Positions 18,004 through 26,279 of a stretch of 45,405 nt of DNA are shown here, piece by piece. The position numbers and the translations under genes were made by a program. The stretch is from JAAFJT01 sp043744275 (GTDB lineage Bacteria; Bacteroidota; Bacteroidia; Chitinophagales; Saprospiraceae), in contig JAYTUY010000275.1 in the NCBI GenBank assembly GCA_043744275.1, positions 1-45,405 of the forward strand, given 5' to 3'. The notes under the pieces are model-generated. The model saw only the letters and a program-made list of their open reading frames with translations, did not search any database and had not been told where the DNA came from. How positions within the stretch are numbered: the first letter of the stretch is position 1; every line of letters begins with the position of its first letter.

Positions 18004-18096
18004 TGTAGCTATTTTTAGGTTTTTATTAAAATTGGCAGCATACTTGCATAAGTAAAACATCAAACGATTCTTTATTACTTAAAAAGGACTGTTACT

Positions 18097-18336
18097 ATGA
18101 GAACTAATGAAATCAAAAGTCTATTGACTAAATTCTATTACAACAACGAACATCTATACTTTCAGATTTTAGTTCAGAAAGAAAATTCGATGGAAGTTTA
18201 TGGTGAATACGCTGATTACCGTGATTATAAAAAGAATTTCGACATGTTGCAAAAAGAGATTGACGAAAAGATGAACGTGAAAATTGTAACTGAAAAAATT
18301 ATCAAAACTAAGATACCACTTGCAAAAGTGGCATGA
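18097..18336 (+). CDS. Small hypothetical protein
   Basis: A 79-residue protein starting MRTNEIKSLLTKFYYNNEHL and ending in a basic stretch (IIKTKIPLAKVA). It is charged and mostly helical, with no signal peptide. It diverges from the membrane protein gene. The ATG is preceded by AAAAAGGA at a fair distance. A strong hairpin with T-run follows about 90 bases after the stop. No family recognised. Confidence 0.5.
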   Translation: MRTNEIKSLLTKFYYNNEHLYFQILVQKENSMEVYGEYADYRDYKKNFDMLQKEIDEKMNVKIVTEKIIKTKIPLAKVA

Positions 18337-18423
18337 TTTTAGGAAATAAGAAAGTAATATATGAAATTTAAAATTTAATATATTTAAAATATAAAGATTT
18401 AGGGTCGTTTACGATTCTATAAA

Positions 18424-18480
18424 GCGAGCCGGAGCAGTTCATCGGGGGGTAGAGCTGCTCCACAAGCTCGCCATTTTTTT
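18424..18480 (+). terminator. Strong two-part hairpin with T-run
   Basis: GCGAGC (18424-18429) pairs with GCTCGC (18466-18471), and inside it GGAGCAGTTC (18431-18440) pairs with GAGCTGCTCC (18452-18461) with one G-T pair. The loop is ATCGGGGGGTA. Nine Ts follow. It is much more GC-rich than its surroundings. It probably terminates the 79-codon gene but could be the 3' part of a small RNA. Confidence 0.65.
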
Positions 18481-18511
18481 TTAACGTTTTTGGAATCCTG
18501 TACATTTTATT

Positions 18512-18558
18512 AAATACTGAGGGGTATCGTTCAAGTCGAATGATACCCCTCAGTATTT
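18512..18558. terminator. Hairpin built from two facing copies of the dispersed word
   Basis: A 17-bp perfect arm (18512-18528 with 18542-18558) consists of one complete ATACTGAGGGGTAT and its complement. The stem can be extended inward (CGTTC with GAATG, one G-T pair) to a 5-base loop. Seven Ts follow on the plus strand. It lies between the end of the small plus-strand gene and the end of dsbD on the minus strand, so it may stop both transcripts. Confidence 0.8.
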
Positions 18559-18568
18559 TTTTATTTTA

Positions 18569-18616
18569 AACGTTGCGATTATAAACGTTTCGAAAGTTCA
18601 AAACCCTCGCAACGTT
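18569..18616. repeat. Inverted repeat AACGTTGCGA after dsbD
   Basis: AACGTTGCGA at 18569-18578 pairs with TCGCAACGTT at 18607-18616. Between them is a second self-complementary word, AACGTTTCGAAAGTT. It lies 26 bases after the dsbD stop and may be an additional terminator or a REP-like element. Confidence 0.5.
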
Positions 18617-18641
18617 ATTCAGCTAACACATTTAATATTAT

Positions 18642-21302
18642 CTATTTCTGAGCTTCGGATAATTGATTCAGTGTTTGCAATTTTAATTTTTCATTAGTTG
18701 ATGAAAACTTATCCAAACCGCACTGTAAAAAATCGCGATATTCTGTCACCTCTGGCGTGTAAGCAACAGGCGCATTCAGCACTTTCAAATCCGTAGAGTT
18801 GGGTGCAAGCAATACATAAAAAGGTTGCGAGTTTTTATTAAAATGAGTGGCTTCCAAATCAGTCCACATCTCCCCCTCAGTATCTTTCAATTTTCCATCA
18901 AATGCAGAATTATAGGCAGTGTAAGGTGCTTTCAAATCTCTTTTAGAATCAGTAAATAGCGAAATGAGGACATATTTATCGCGAATCAACTCCATCACGC
19001 CAGGTTTATTCCACACATTTTCCTCCATTTTACGGCAATTCGCACAATTGTAGCCCGTAAAATCCAATAAAACAGGCTTATTTACTTTTTTTGCATAAGC
19101 CAATCCTTCATTTAAATCATGAAAACAATTCAAATTGAGCGGGCATTTTTGAGGATAAATATAGCTATAACCTGCGGGTGGGAAAATGCCGCTGCCCAAT
19201 TCAGGCGTTTGGAAAGTTTCGATAGTCGGATTATAGCGATAGCCTAAGCCTAAATACACCACAGCCGCCAATGATAAACCGACCATAAAACCACGAGCTA
19301 CCGATAATTTTTTAGGTGCACCATCTTTCTTAAACTTCAAAATACCTGCATGATACAAGGCTAAACCCAAGCCACAGACGATCCAAATCGCCAAAAAGGC
19401 TTCATATGGTAAAAATTTCCAACCTTTTATTAAGTCTGTATTGGATAAAAATTTAAAGGCTAAAGCCACTTCTACAAAGCCCAAAGTCACTTTCACATCG
19501 TCCATCCAACTGCCTGATTTAGGCAATGACTGCAACCAAGCAGGGAAAGCTGCAAATAAACCAAACGGCAAAGCCAATGCTGTAGCAAAACCCAACATAC
19601 CCACAGCTGGACCGAGCGAAATGCCACTTGTAGTCGCTGTTTGAACCAATAATGTACCGATAATAGGTCCAGTACATGAAAAAGAAACTAAAGCCAATGT
19701 AAAAGCCATAAAAAATATACCGACTAAACCGCCTTTATTGGAGGCATCATCTGCTTTATTTGTCCAACTGCTCGGCAGCGTAATTTCAAAATAACCGAAA
19801 AAAGAGATAGCAAAAACAAGGAAAAGAATACCAAATGCCATATTCACCCAAGGGTCGGTGGCTATTTTATTCAAAGCATCAGAACCGAATAAGCCCGTTA
19901 CCAATAGCCCCATCGAAACATAGATAGCAATAATAGACAAAGCATAAAGCCATGCATTTTTCAAACCTGTTTTACGGTCTTTCGAGCCTTTTGTAAAAAA
20001 ACTAACCGTCAAAGGAATCATTGGAAATACGCAAGGCGTCAATAAAGCCACCAAACCACCGCCAAAACCTAAAAGAAATATCAACCAAAGGCTCTTACTC
20101 TCATCCTTAATGACCCCCTCAGTACCACAAGCCAAATTTTCATTGGTTTTATCAAAAGCAAATTGATTAGGCAATGTTTTTATAGAAGCATCAGTTGTTG
20201 GAGTTGACCCTACAGGAGCAGGCGGCAGCGGCGTTTCTGCGACTAAAGTGCCTTGTCCAGTTGCCAAATTGAATAAAAAAGGCACTTGAATCGGTGGCGT
20301 ACACAACCCCTCAGTACAAGCCATATATTCAAGCGAGCCTTTTATGGGTTTAGACGCATCTTTTGCTTTAATTTTTTGAGTAAATGTAGCCGTTTCTGAA
20401 AAATCAACGACCGTCATATTATCAAAAACAGGCTCTTTATGCTCGCTCCGTTTGGGGCTTTCTTCTTTCGCTTTGCCTATTAATTCAATATTAGCATTTT
20501 TATCAAATGTAAAACTTGTCGGAATGGGTCCATCGCCTTTCAAAAATTGCGAATAAATATGCCAGCCCTTCTCAATCGTTGCTTTAAAAACCAAATCATA
20601 TTCTGTATCGCTGATTTTTTTGGATTCAAAAACCCAATCAGCCTTGTCTTTCATACCTTGAGCCTTGGTTTTTGTATTGGATTGTGCTGGTATAGGCTTT
20701 ATATCGAATGGCTGAGGGTTATTATTGCCATTAGCTGTAGCCGCATTATTATTGGGTGTTTTTACTGCCGACGGAAAAGGGGTTGAGGTCGGTTGTGTAG
20801 GCGGCGTAGCAGGTGCAGCCCCGCGTGAGGTGCCTGCTCCTCCACTTATATTATAGGTGAAATTATTGTCTTGTGGCGGTAAGCATTTTTCATCGTCGCA
20901 AGTGCCATATTCTACACTGCCTGTGATTTGAGCAGAAGCAGCTAATAATTTAACACGCTGAATAAACTGAACAGATTCGCTATATTTCGTCACATTCATA
21001 GCGAATATCTTATCAAAACCTGCTTTTTTATGGTCACTCACCTCATTAGGCGTGTTTCCAACGAGTTGATACTGAGGGGTCTGTTTGAAAGTGAACTTAG
21101 TCGGAATGGGTCCATCGTCGCCGCTGATGTGTTGCGTATAAATATACCAACCTTTATCCAGCTTGGCAGTGGCTATCAAATCAAATTCTGTATCGCTGAT
21201 TTTTTTGGATTCAAACGACCATTTTATGGGGTTCAGAATTTGAGCAGAAAGAATATTAGTAATTAAAAAAAGGGTTGACAGGATTCCTATTAATCTTTTC
21301 AT
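18642..21302 (-). CDS. dsbD: Thiol:disulfide interchange protein DsbD with duplicated N-terminal domain
   Basis: Carries electrons from cytoplasmic thioredoxin across the inner membrane to periplasmic thiol proteins. The 886 residues comprise a signal peptide (1-20); DsbD-alpha-like domain 1 with C135-x4-C140; a low-complexity Thr/Pro/Asn linker (about 155-215); alpha-like domain 2 with C329-x4-C334; the CcdA-like membrane domain of about eight segments with redox cysteines C424 (TPCVFP) and C543 (SFSCTGP); and a C-terminal thioredoxin domain with C753-A-N-C756. E. coli DsbD has only one alpha domain and about 565 residues. The two alpha domains begin with nearly the same sequence (WSFESKKISDTEFDLI and WVFESKKISDTEYDLV). 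Four dispersed words lie inside: 18873, 20115, 20307 and 21071. The copy at 20307 encodes TEG between C329 and C334. Confidence 0.9.
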   Translation of the reverse strand: MKRLIGILSTLFLITNILSAQILNPIKWSFESKKISDTEFDLIATAKLDKGWYIYTQHISGDDGPIPTKFTFKQTPQYQLVGNTPNEVSDHKKAGFDKIFAMNVTKYSESVQFIQRVKLLAASAQITGSVEYGTCDDEKCLPPQDNNFTYNISGGAGTSRGAAPATPPTQPTSTPFPSAVKTPNNNAATANGNNNPQPFDIKPIPAQSNTKTKAQGMKDKADWVFESKKISDTEYDLVFKATIEKGWHIYSQFLKGDGPIPTSFTFDKNANIELIGKAKEESPKRSEHKEPVFDNMTVVDFSETATFTQKIKAKDASKPIKGSLEYMACTEGLCTPPIQVPFLFNLATGQGTLVAETPLPPAPVGSTPTTDASIKTLPNQFAFDKTNENLACGTEGVIKDESKSLWLIFLLGFGGGLVALLTPCVFPMIPLTVSFFTKGSKDRKTGLKNAWLYALSIIAIYVSMGLLVTGLFGSDALNKIATDPWVNMAFGILFLVFAISFFGYFEITLPSSWTNKADDASNKGGLVGIFFMAFTLALVSFSCTGPIIGTLLVQTATTSGISLGPAVGMLGFATALALPFGLFAAFPAWLQSLPKSGSWMDDVKVTLGFVEVALAFKFLSNTDLIKGWKFLPYEAFLAIWIVCGLGLALYHAGILKFKKDGAPKKLSVARGFMVGLSLAAVVYLGLGYRYNPTIETFQTPELGSGIFPPAGYSYIYPQKCPLNLNCFHDLNEGLAYAKKVNKPVLLDFTGYNCANCRKMEENVWNKPGVMELIRDKYVLISLFTDSKRDLKAPYTAYNSAFDGKLKDTEGEMWTDLEATHFNKNSQPFYVLLAPNSTDLKVLNAPVAYTPEVTEYRDFLQCGLDKFSSTNEKLKLQTLNQLSEAQK

Positions 21303-21437
21303 TTCAGTTGAATTTAATTTTAAAAATAATGCTCAATGGGTTTACTCAATTTTAACGGTTAAAACGATTGTTTTTGATTTCAATTATTGGTTTTCGCTAT
21401 AAATAGTTTGTAAAATTAATATAAAAAGGAGAAATGC

Positions 21438-21475
21438 AAAAAGGCAGTTAATCTTTTCAGATCAACTGCCTTTTT
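21438..21475 (-). terminator. Intrinsic terminator of the stand-alone DsbD-alpha gene
   Basis: A 12-bp stem (AAAAAGGCAGTT with AACTGCCTTTTT) lies 33 bases after the stop of the minus-strand gene 21508-21963, with a T-run on both strands. Confidence 0.8.
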
Positions 21476-21507
21476 CAACGCTGATTGAGCGCAATAGTTT
21501 TTCGTCA

Positions 21508-21963
21508 TTATGGCTTTAAGGCAATATTAAAATCAATATTTTTAGGCGGCATACACATTTCACCGTTGCAAGTCATGTAAAAAAGTTTGCCTTTTATGGA
21601 AGCAATGTCGCTTCCGTTCAGTTTTACAATTTGCTCATAAGTGGTTTTACCAAGCAACTTTGTCACTGATATATTGAAATTTTGATCAAAAACTTCTTTT
21701 TTGTTGCCTAATTCTAAGGGTTTTCCTTCAAAAACGATGTTTTGAGAGCGGTCAAAATTGATTCGAGTTGGAACGGGTCCCTTTCCTACGAGGTCTTGAG
21801 AATAGACGTACCAACCTTCGTCCATTGTGGCTGTCAAAATAACTTTGTATTCGGTGTTGCTGATTTTTTCAGCTTTAAAAGACCATTGTACGGGTTCGGC
21901 TAATTGTGCCCTTACAGATATGCTGAGTAGTAATCCCAACATGAAAATGAGTGTTGATTTCAT
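21508..21963 (-). CDS. Stand-alone DsbD-alpha-like periplasmic protein
   Basis: A 151-residue secreted protein: signal peptide MKSTLIFMLGLLLSISVRA, then a single DsbD N-terminal-like domain. It starts VQWSFKAEKISNTEYKVI, close to both alpha domains of the neighbouring dsbD, and ends with YMTCNGEMCMPP, the same C-x4-C site. It probably receives electrons from DsbD, or is a partner or spare sensor domain. The ATG at 21963 is chosen for its clean signal peptide; the 19 upstream residues of the longer frame are unlikely. It lies upstream of dsbD on the same strand, separated by its own terminator, and most likely arose from it by duplication. Confidence 0.8.
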   Translation of the reverse strand: MKSTLIFMLGLLLSISVRAQLAEPVQWSFKAEKISNTEYKVILTATMDEGWYVYSQDLVGKGPVPTRINFDRSQNIVFEGKPLELGNKKEVFDQNFNISVTKLLGKTTYEQIVKLNGSDIASIKGKLFYMTCNGEMCMPPKNIDFNIALKP

Positions 21964-22709
21964 AAATTTTCTGCTGTTAAAATTGTGTCCTTCAAAATAA
22001 TTGTGTAGCAAAACAAACAAATATTGAAATAAAATTTTAATATTTAACTAAAAAAATGCTAAAAATGCTAAAATTAGTTGAATTATTTCTTCAAGATTTT
22101 TTTTACAGAATATAAATTTTAATTTATAGAAAATATGAAATTTTATTTTGCATTAAAATAGTCAACTTGAGAGGGATAAAAGTAAATTTTGACAACCGAC
22201 TCCTGCATTTTATATGACATTTTGATAGTTGCCGCTCGATTTTATCATACCCTAATCTGTTAATTTTTCAAAATTTTAGTATAATATAATTTGTAGTATA
22301 GAAATTTAATTTCAAATTTTCCTAAAAAACAGAATATTAATTGAATCAAAGTTAATAATTATGACTCTACTTTGAAAAGCATTGAGTTTATTCGCCAAAC
22401 AAAATTTTAATTTTCATTGATAATGAATTATATTATTGATGCCATACCCCCTCAGTATTGGACTCGATTTTAGCTAAATCTTTATACTCAAACGCATTAA
22501 ATTTCGTTTTGAGCATTTATATAAAACTATGTTTGGTCTCTTTTATCCATATTTTCTTGCTAAATATAGCTTTGATGGCTTTTGAAATCATCAATTATGT
22601 TTAATTAACAACCAAAATAACTTAATAGGTGTACTATATTTAAACTTCTTTTATATCTTGCCATCTAAACTTGTATGTTAAATCAAATCTATTGTAATAA
22701 ATTAAAAGC
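21964..22709. other. 746-base AT-rich intergenic region
   Basis: No credible gene on either strand. It holds one complete dispersed word (ATACCCCCTCAGTAT, core 22448-22456), a one-mismatch copy of ATTGATWATCAAT near 22418, and long A/T tracts. It separates divergent units: the DsbD-alpha gene to the left and the PLP fusion gene to the right. Confidence 0.7.
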
Positions 22710-25085
22710 GTGAAATACAAACAAAACGTTCTTGAAACGATAGGCGAAACGCCTTTAATTAAGCTCAATAGAGTGGTTGCCGAAGTCTCGGCGCTGGTTT
22801 TAGCGAAGGTCGAAACCTTTAATCCAGGATTAAGCATTAAAGACCGTATTGCTTTGCGAGTCATCGAATCAGCTGAAAAACGCGGATTATTGAAGCCAAA
22901 AGGTACAATCATCGAATGCACTTCTGGCAATACGGGTATCGGCTTAGCGATGGTGGCGTCGGTGAAAGGTTATCGATGCGTTTGCACGGTGAGTGATAAA
23001 CAATCCAAAGAAAAAATTCAGATGTTGCGTTCTTGGGGTGCCGAGGTGATTATCTGCCCAGCAAAGGTGAAGCCTGAAGATCCGCGCTCATATTATGCAG
23101 TAGCTGAAAGATTGAGTAAGGAAATCCCCAATTCTTTTTGGGTCAACCAATACGACAATCCTGATAATCCACAAACGCATTACGACTCAACGGGTCCTGA
23201 AATTTGGGAACAAACCCAAGGGCGCATCACCCATTTTGTCGCTTCTGCGGGTACGGGCGGTAGTTTATGCGGTACAGCTCGTTTTCTGAAAGAAAAAAAT
23301 CCCCAAATTGTCGTTTGGGGCATTGATGCGTATGGTTCGATTCTAAAAAAATACCATGAAACAGGCGAATTTGATGAACACGAAATCTATGAATATTCGA
23401 TGGAGGGCGTGGGCAGAGAGTTTATCCCTAATAATATGAATTTTAAGGTTATCAATCGCTTTGAAAAAGTAACTGATAAAGATGCTGCGCTCATGGCTCG
23501 TAAAATGGTGACGGAAGAAGGGCTTTGGTTGGGGCATTCATCGGGGGCGGCGGTTCAAGGCATTTTGCAATTAAAAAACCTTCTTAACCCCGAAGATGTC
23601 GTGGTCGTGCTTTGCCACGATCACGGCAGCCGCTACATCGGGAAGATATATAATGACGATTGGATGCGTGAAAAAGGATTTTTCAACGACGAAACCGATG
23701 AAGATAAAATTGAAAAGGCTATCTTGCAGGCTGAAATTGAAACTGAGCAAAATACAGAGGTGACCCCTCCGTATAAAAGCCAAAATCTCTCTTTCAAAGA
23801 CATATCAAACATTAAAAATATCAATTTTAAAACGAATAATAGTAGCATGGATTTATTTGAAAAACGGCTTTCAACGCCCGGTCCATTGGGTAAATACGCT
23901 GAAATGGCGGAAGGATATTTTATGTTTCCTAAGTTGGAAGGTGCTTTGGGCAATCGCATGATGTTCAAAGGAAAAGAGAAAATTGTCTGGAGTTTGAATA
24001 ATTACCTCGGCTTGGCAAATCATCCCGAAGTCCGTAAAGCTGATGCCGATGCAGCAGCTGAATGGGGTTTGGCATACCCAATGGGTGCACGTATGATGTC
24101 TGGCGAAACAGGTTTTCACAATCAACTTGAAAATGAATTGGCAGCGCATGTTCAAAAAGAAGCAGGTTATTTGCTCAATTTTGGTTATCAAGGCATATTA
24201 TCTATTGTAGATGCCCTTGTTGACCGTCGCGATGTCATTGTTTATGATAAAGATTGCCATGCTTCAATCATGGATGGCATTCGGATGCACTTGGGCGAGC
24301 GTTTTGCATTCGAGCACAACGATGCTGCAAGTTGCGAACGCCAATTGGCGAAAGCGGCAGCGGCGGCGGAGCGTTTGGGCGGTGCCGTCCTCGTTATTAC
24401 TGAGGGGGTGTTCGGAATGCGCGGCGAGCAAGGTTGCTTGCGTGAAATCGTGGCTTTGAAATCTAAATATAGCTTCCGCTTACTCGTTGACGATGCGCAT
24501 GGCTATGGCACGCTCGGTGCTACAGGCGCAGGCGCAGGCGAAGAACAAGGCGTTCAAGATCAAATCGACCTATATTTCAGCACTTTTGCTAAGTCAATGG
24601 CGAGTATTGGCGCATTTGTAACGGGCGATAAAGACATTATTCAGTTTTTGAAATACAATATGCGTTCTCAGATTTTCGCCAAATCACTCCCGATGCCCTT
24701 AGTTATCGGTGCGTTGAAACGGTTAGAATTGTTAAAAAAACACCCTGAATTGCGCCATAAATTGTGGGAAAATGTCCGTTTGCTTCAAGAAGGTTTGTTG
24801 AAAATGGGCTTCAATCTCGGTGCAACCAATACATGCGTGACGCCCGTTTTCATGAAAGGTGAAGTTGAAGAAGCCTTGAAATTGATTACGGATTTGCGTG
24901 AAAATTACAATATTTTTTGCTCAATCGTGGTTTATCCAGTCATTCCACGCGGCATGATGTTGCTCCGTTTGATTCCAACGGCTGTTCATACAAAAGAGGA
25001 TATTGACGTCACGCTCAAAGCATTTGGCGCAGTGACTGAAAAACTGAAATCAGGTGTTTATGCTTCTGAAACGGTGGAATACTGA
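22710..25085 (+). CDS. Fusion of a cysteine synthase/cystathionine beta-synthase-like enzyme with an alpha-oxoamine synthase (serine palmitoyltransferase-like)
   Basis: A 791-residue protein made of two complete PLP enzymes in one frame. Residues 1 to about 330 are a fold-type II cysteine synthase/CBS-like domain with NPGLSIKDR and PLP lysine K44, the TSGNTGIGLA loop and the GTGGSLCGTA phosphate loop. A polar linker of about 50 residues follows. From M380 a fold-type I alpha-oxoamine synthase begins (LNNYLGLANHPEV, DKDCHASIMDG, VDDAHGYGTLG, STFAKS with PLP lysine K628), as in SPT, KBL and BioF. In other Bacteroidota these are usually separate proteins. The second may condense an amino acid with an acyl-CoA, giving a sphingoid-base precursor; this is inference. 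Start is GTG. Two dispersed words: 24399 (encoding ITEGV) and 25081, whose TGA is the stop codon. A one-base variant lies in the linker at 23764. Confidence 0.85.
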   Translation: MKYKQNVLETIGETPLIKLNRVVAEVSALVLAKVETFNPGLSIKDRIALRVIESAEKRGLLKPKGTIIECTSGNTGIGLAMVASVKGYRCVCTVSDKQSKEKIQMLRSWGAEVIICPAKVKPEDPRSYYAVAERLSKEIPNSFWVNQYDNPDNPQTHYDSTGPEIWEQTQGRITHFVASAGTGGSLCGTARFLKEKNPQIVVWGIDAYGSILKKYHETGEFDEHEIYEYSMEGVGREFIPNNMNFKVINRFEKVTDKDAALMARKMVTEEGLWLGHSSGAAVQGILQLKNLLNPEDVVVVLCHDHGSRYIGKIYNDDWMREKGFFNDETDEDKIEKAILQAEIETEQNTEVTPPYKSQNLSFKDISNIKNINFKTNNSSMDLFEKRLSTPGPLGKYAEMAEGYFMFPKLEGALGNRMMFKGKEKIVWSLNNYLGLANHPEVRKADADAAAEWGLAYPMGARMMSGETGFHNQLENELAAHVQKEAGYLLNFGYQGILSIVDALVDRRDVIVYDKDCHASIMDGIRMHLGERFAFEHNDAASCERQLAKAAAAAERLGGAVLVITEGVFGMRGEQGCLREIVALKSKYSFRLLVDDAHGYGTLGATGAGAGEEQGVQDQIDLYFSTFAKSMASIGAFVTGDKDIIQFLKYNMRSQIFAKSLPMPLVIGALKRLELLKKHPELRHKLWENVRLLQEGLLKMGFNLGATNTCVTPVFMKGEVEEALKLITDLRENYNIFCSIVVYPVIPRGMMLLRLIPTAVHTKEDIDVTLKAFGAVTEKLKSGVYASETVEY

Positions 25086-25145
25086 GGGGGTATGAAACCG
25101 CAAAATGTAAAATATTAAATTTAAAATGTAAAAGTAGATGAACAT

Positions 25146-25178
25146 ATAGCTTTGCGAACAAATGTTTCGCAAAGCTAT
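25146..25178 (+). terminator. Hairpin between the PLP fusion gene and the VOC gene
   Basis: A 13-bp perfect stem (ATAGCTTTGCGAA with TTCGCAAAGCTAT) and a 7-base loop. It is followed by the palindrome ATTGATAATCAAT at 25182-25194 and, 12 bases later, the VOC start codon. It may terminate or attenuate read-through. Confidence 0.6.
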
Positions 25179-25205
25179 TCTATTGATAATCAATGTTTTA
25201 TAAAA

Positions 25206-26273
25206 ATGGAAAATAATAACTACATCATCTCAGGCATACAGCAAGTTGGCATTGGCGTCAAGGACGTTTATGAAGCATGGAAATGGTATCGGCGTTATTT
25301 CGGCGTGGATGTACCTGTCTTTGATGAAGAGGCAGTGGCTGGTTTGATGTTGCCTTATACGGGCGGGCAACCGCGCGCTCGACATGCCGTGTTAGCGATG
25401 AATTTGCAAGGCGGCGGTGGATTTGAAATTTGGAAACACACGCAGCATACCCCTCAGTATCCGAAGTTTGAAGTCATGCTGGGCGATACTGGCATTTTTG
25501 CAGTTAAAATAAAATGTTTTAATGTTGAAAAAACCTATAATTTTTACAAGCAAAATAATGTTGAAATCCTATCCGACATTGTATTGAATCCCAATCGAGA
25601 ATCTCATTTTTGGGTAAAAGACCCTTACAACAATATTTTTCAAATTGTAGAATCCAAAGATTGGTTTCAAAAATCGGGTAAACTGACGGGCGGCGTTTAT
25701 GGCGTTCTGGTAGGCACGAGCGATATTGAAAAAGACACCGCTTTGTTTCAAAATATGCTTCAATACGATAAAAAAGTGTATGACGAAACCAATGTTTTCA
25801 CCGATTTTAAAAGCTTGCCCGGCGGTCAATTTCCTTGCAATCGGGTATTATTGCGCCATTCTCAAGCACGTTTGGGCGCATTTAGCCGTTTGTTGGGTTC
25901 TACTGAAATTGAATTAATACAAATTTTTGATAGACAACCTCGTAAGATTTTTGAAAATCGGATGTGGGGCGAATGTGGTTTTATCCACCTCTGTTTTGAT
26001 GTGAATGGCATGGATAACCTTCAAAATCGCTCCAATACTGAGGGGTATCCCTTCACGGTTGACAGTGCTAACTCGTTCGATATGGGCGAAGCAGCAGGGC
26101 GATTTGCCTATATTGAAAATGCCGATGGCACGCTGATAGAATTTGTAGAAACGCATAAAATACCGATTTTGAAAAAAATAGGTTGGTATTTGAACGTCAA
26201 AAACCGCAATCCTGAAAAACCGCTGCCCAAATGGATGCTCCAAGCAATGGGTCTGAACCGTGTAAAAGACTAA
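25206..26273 (+). CDS. Two-domain VOC (glyoxalase/dioxygenase superfamily) protein
   Basis: A 355-residue protein with two vicinal-oxygen-chelate halves. Half one starts IQQVGIGVKDVYEAWKWYRR and half two GGVYGVLVGTSDIEKDTALF. Acidic and His residues of a possible metal site are visible in FIHLCFDVNG and in ADGTLIEFVETHK near the end. It resembles 4-hydroxyphenylpyruvate dioxygenase in layout but lacks clear HPPD signatures, so the substrate is open. ATG at 25206 is chosen; an in-frame TTG at 25152 lies within a hairpin. It is 6 bases before the next gene and likely cotranscribed with it. Two dispersed words are inside (25450 encoding TPQY, 26037 encoding NTEGY). Confidence 0.7.
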   Translation: MENNNYIISGIQQVGIGVKDVYEAWKWYRRYFGVDVPVFDEEAVAGLMLPYTGGQPRARHAVLAMNLQGGGGFEIWKHTQHTPQYPKFEVMLGDTGIFAVKIKCFNVEKTYNFYKQNNVEILSDIVLNPNRESHFWVKDPYNNIFQIVESKDWFQKSGKLTGGVYGVLVGTSDIEKDTALFQNMLQYDKKVYDETNVFTDFKSLPGGQFPCNRVLLRHSQARLGAFSRLLGSTEIELIQIFDRQPRKIFENRMWGECGFIHLCFDVNGMDNLQNRSNTEGYPFTVDSANSFDMGEAAGRFAYIENADGTLIEFVETHKIPILKKIGWYLNVKNRNPEKPLPKWMLQAMGLNRVKD

Positions 26274-26279
26274 TGGCTC

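Noticed and set aside
18424..18480. A tRNA-like fragment (GGTAGAGC-like stretch in the hairpin)
   Set aside because: The stretch is explained by the 10-bp stem; no anticodon arm or T-arm can be formed.
23640..23850. The PLP fusion as an assembly or frameshift artefact
   Set aside because: The frame is continuous with normal codon use through a polar linker and both halves are complete; it needs read-level confirmation but nothing in the sequence suggests an error.
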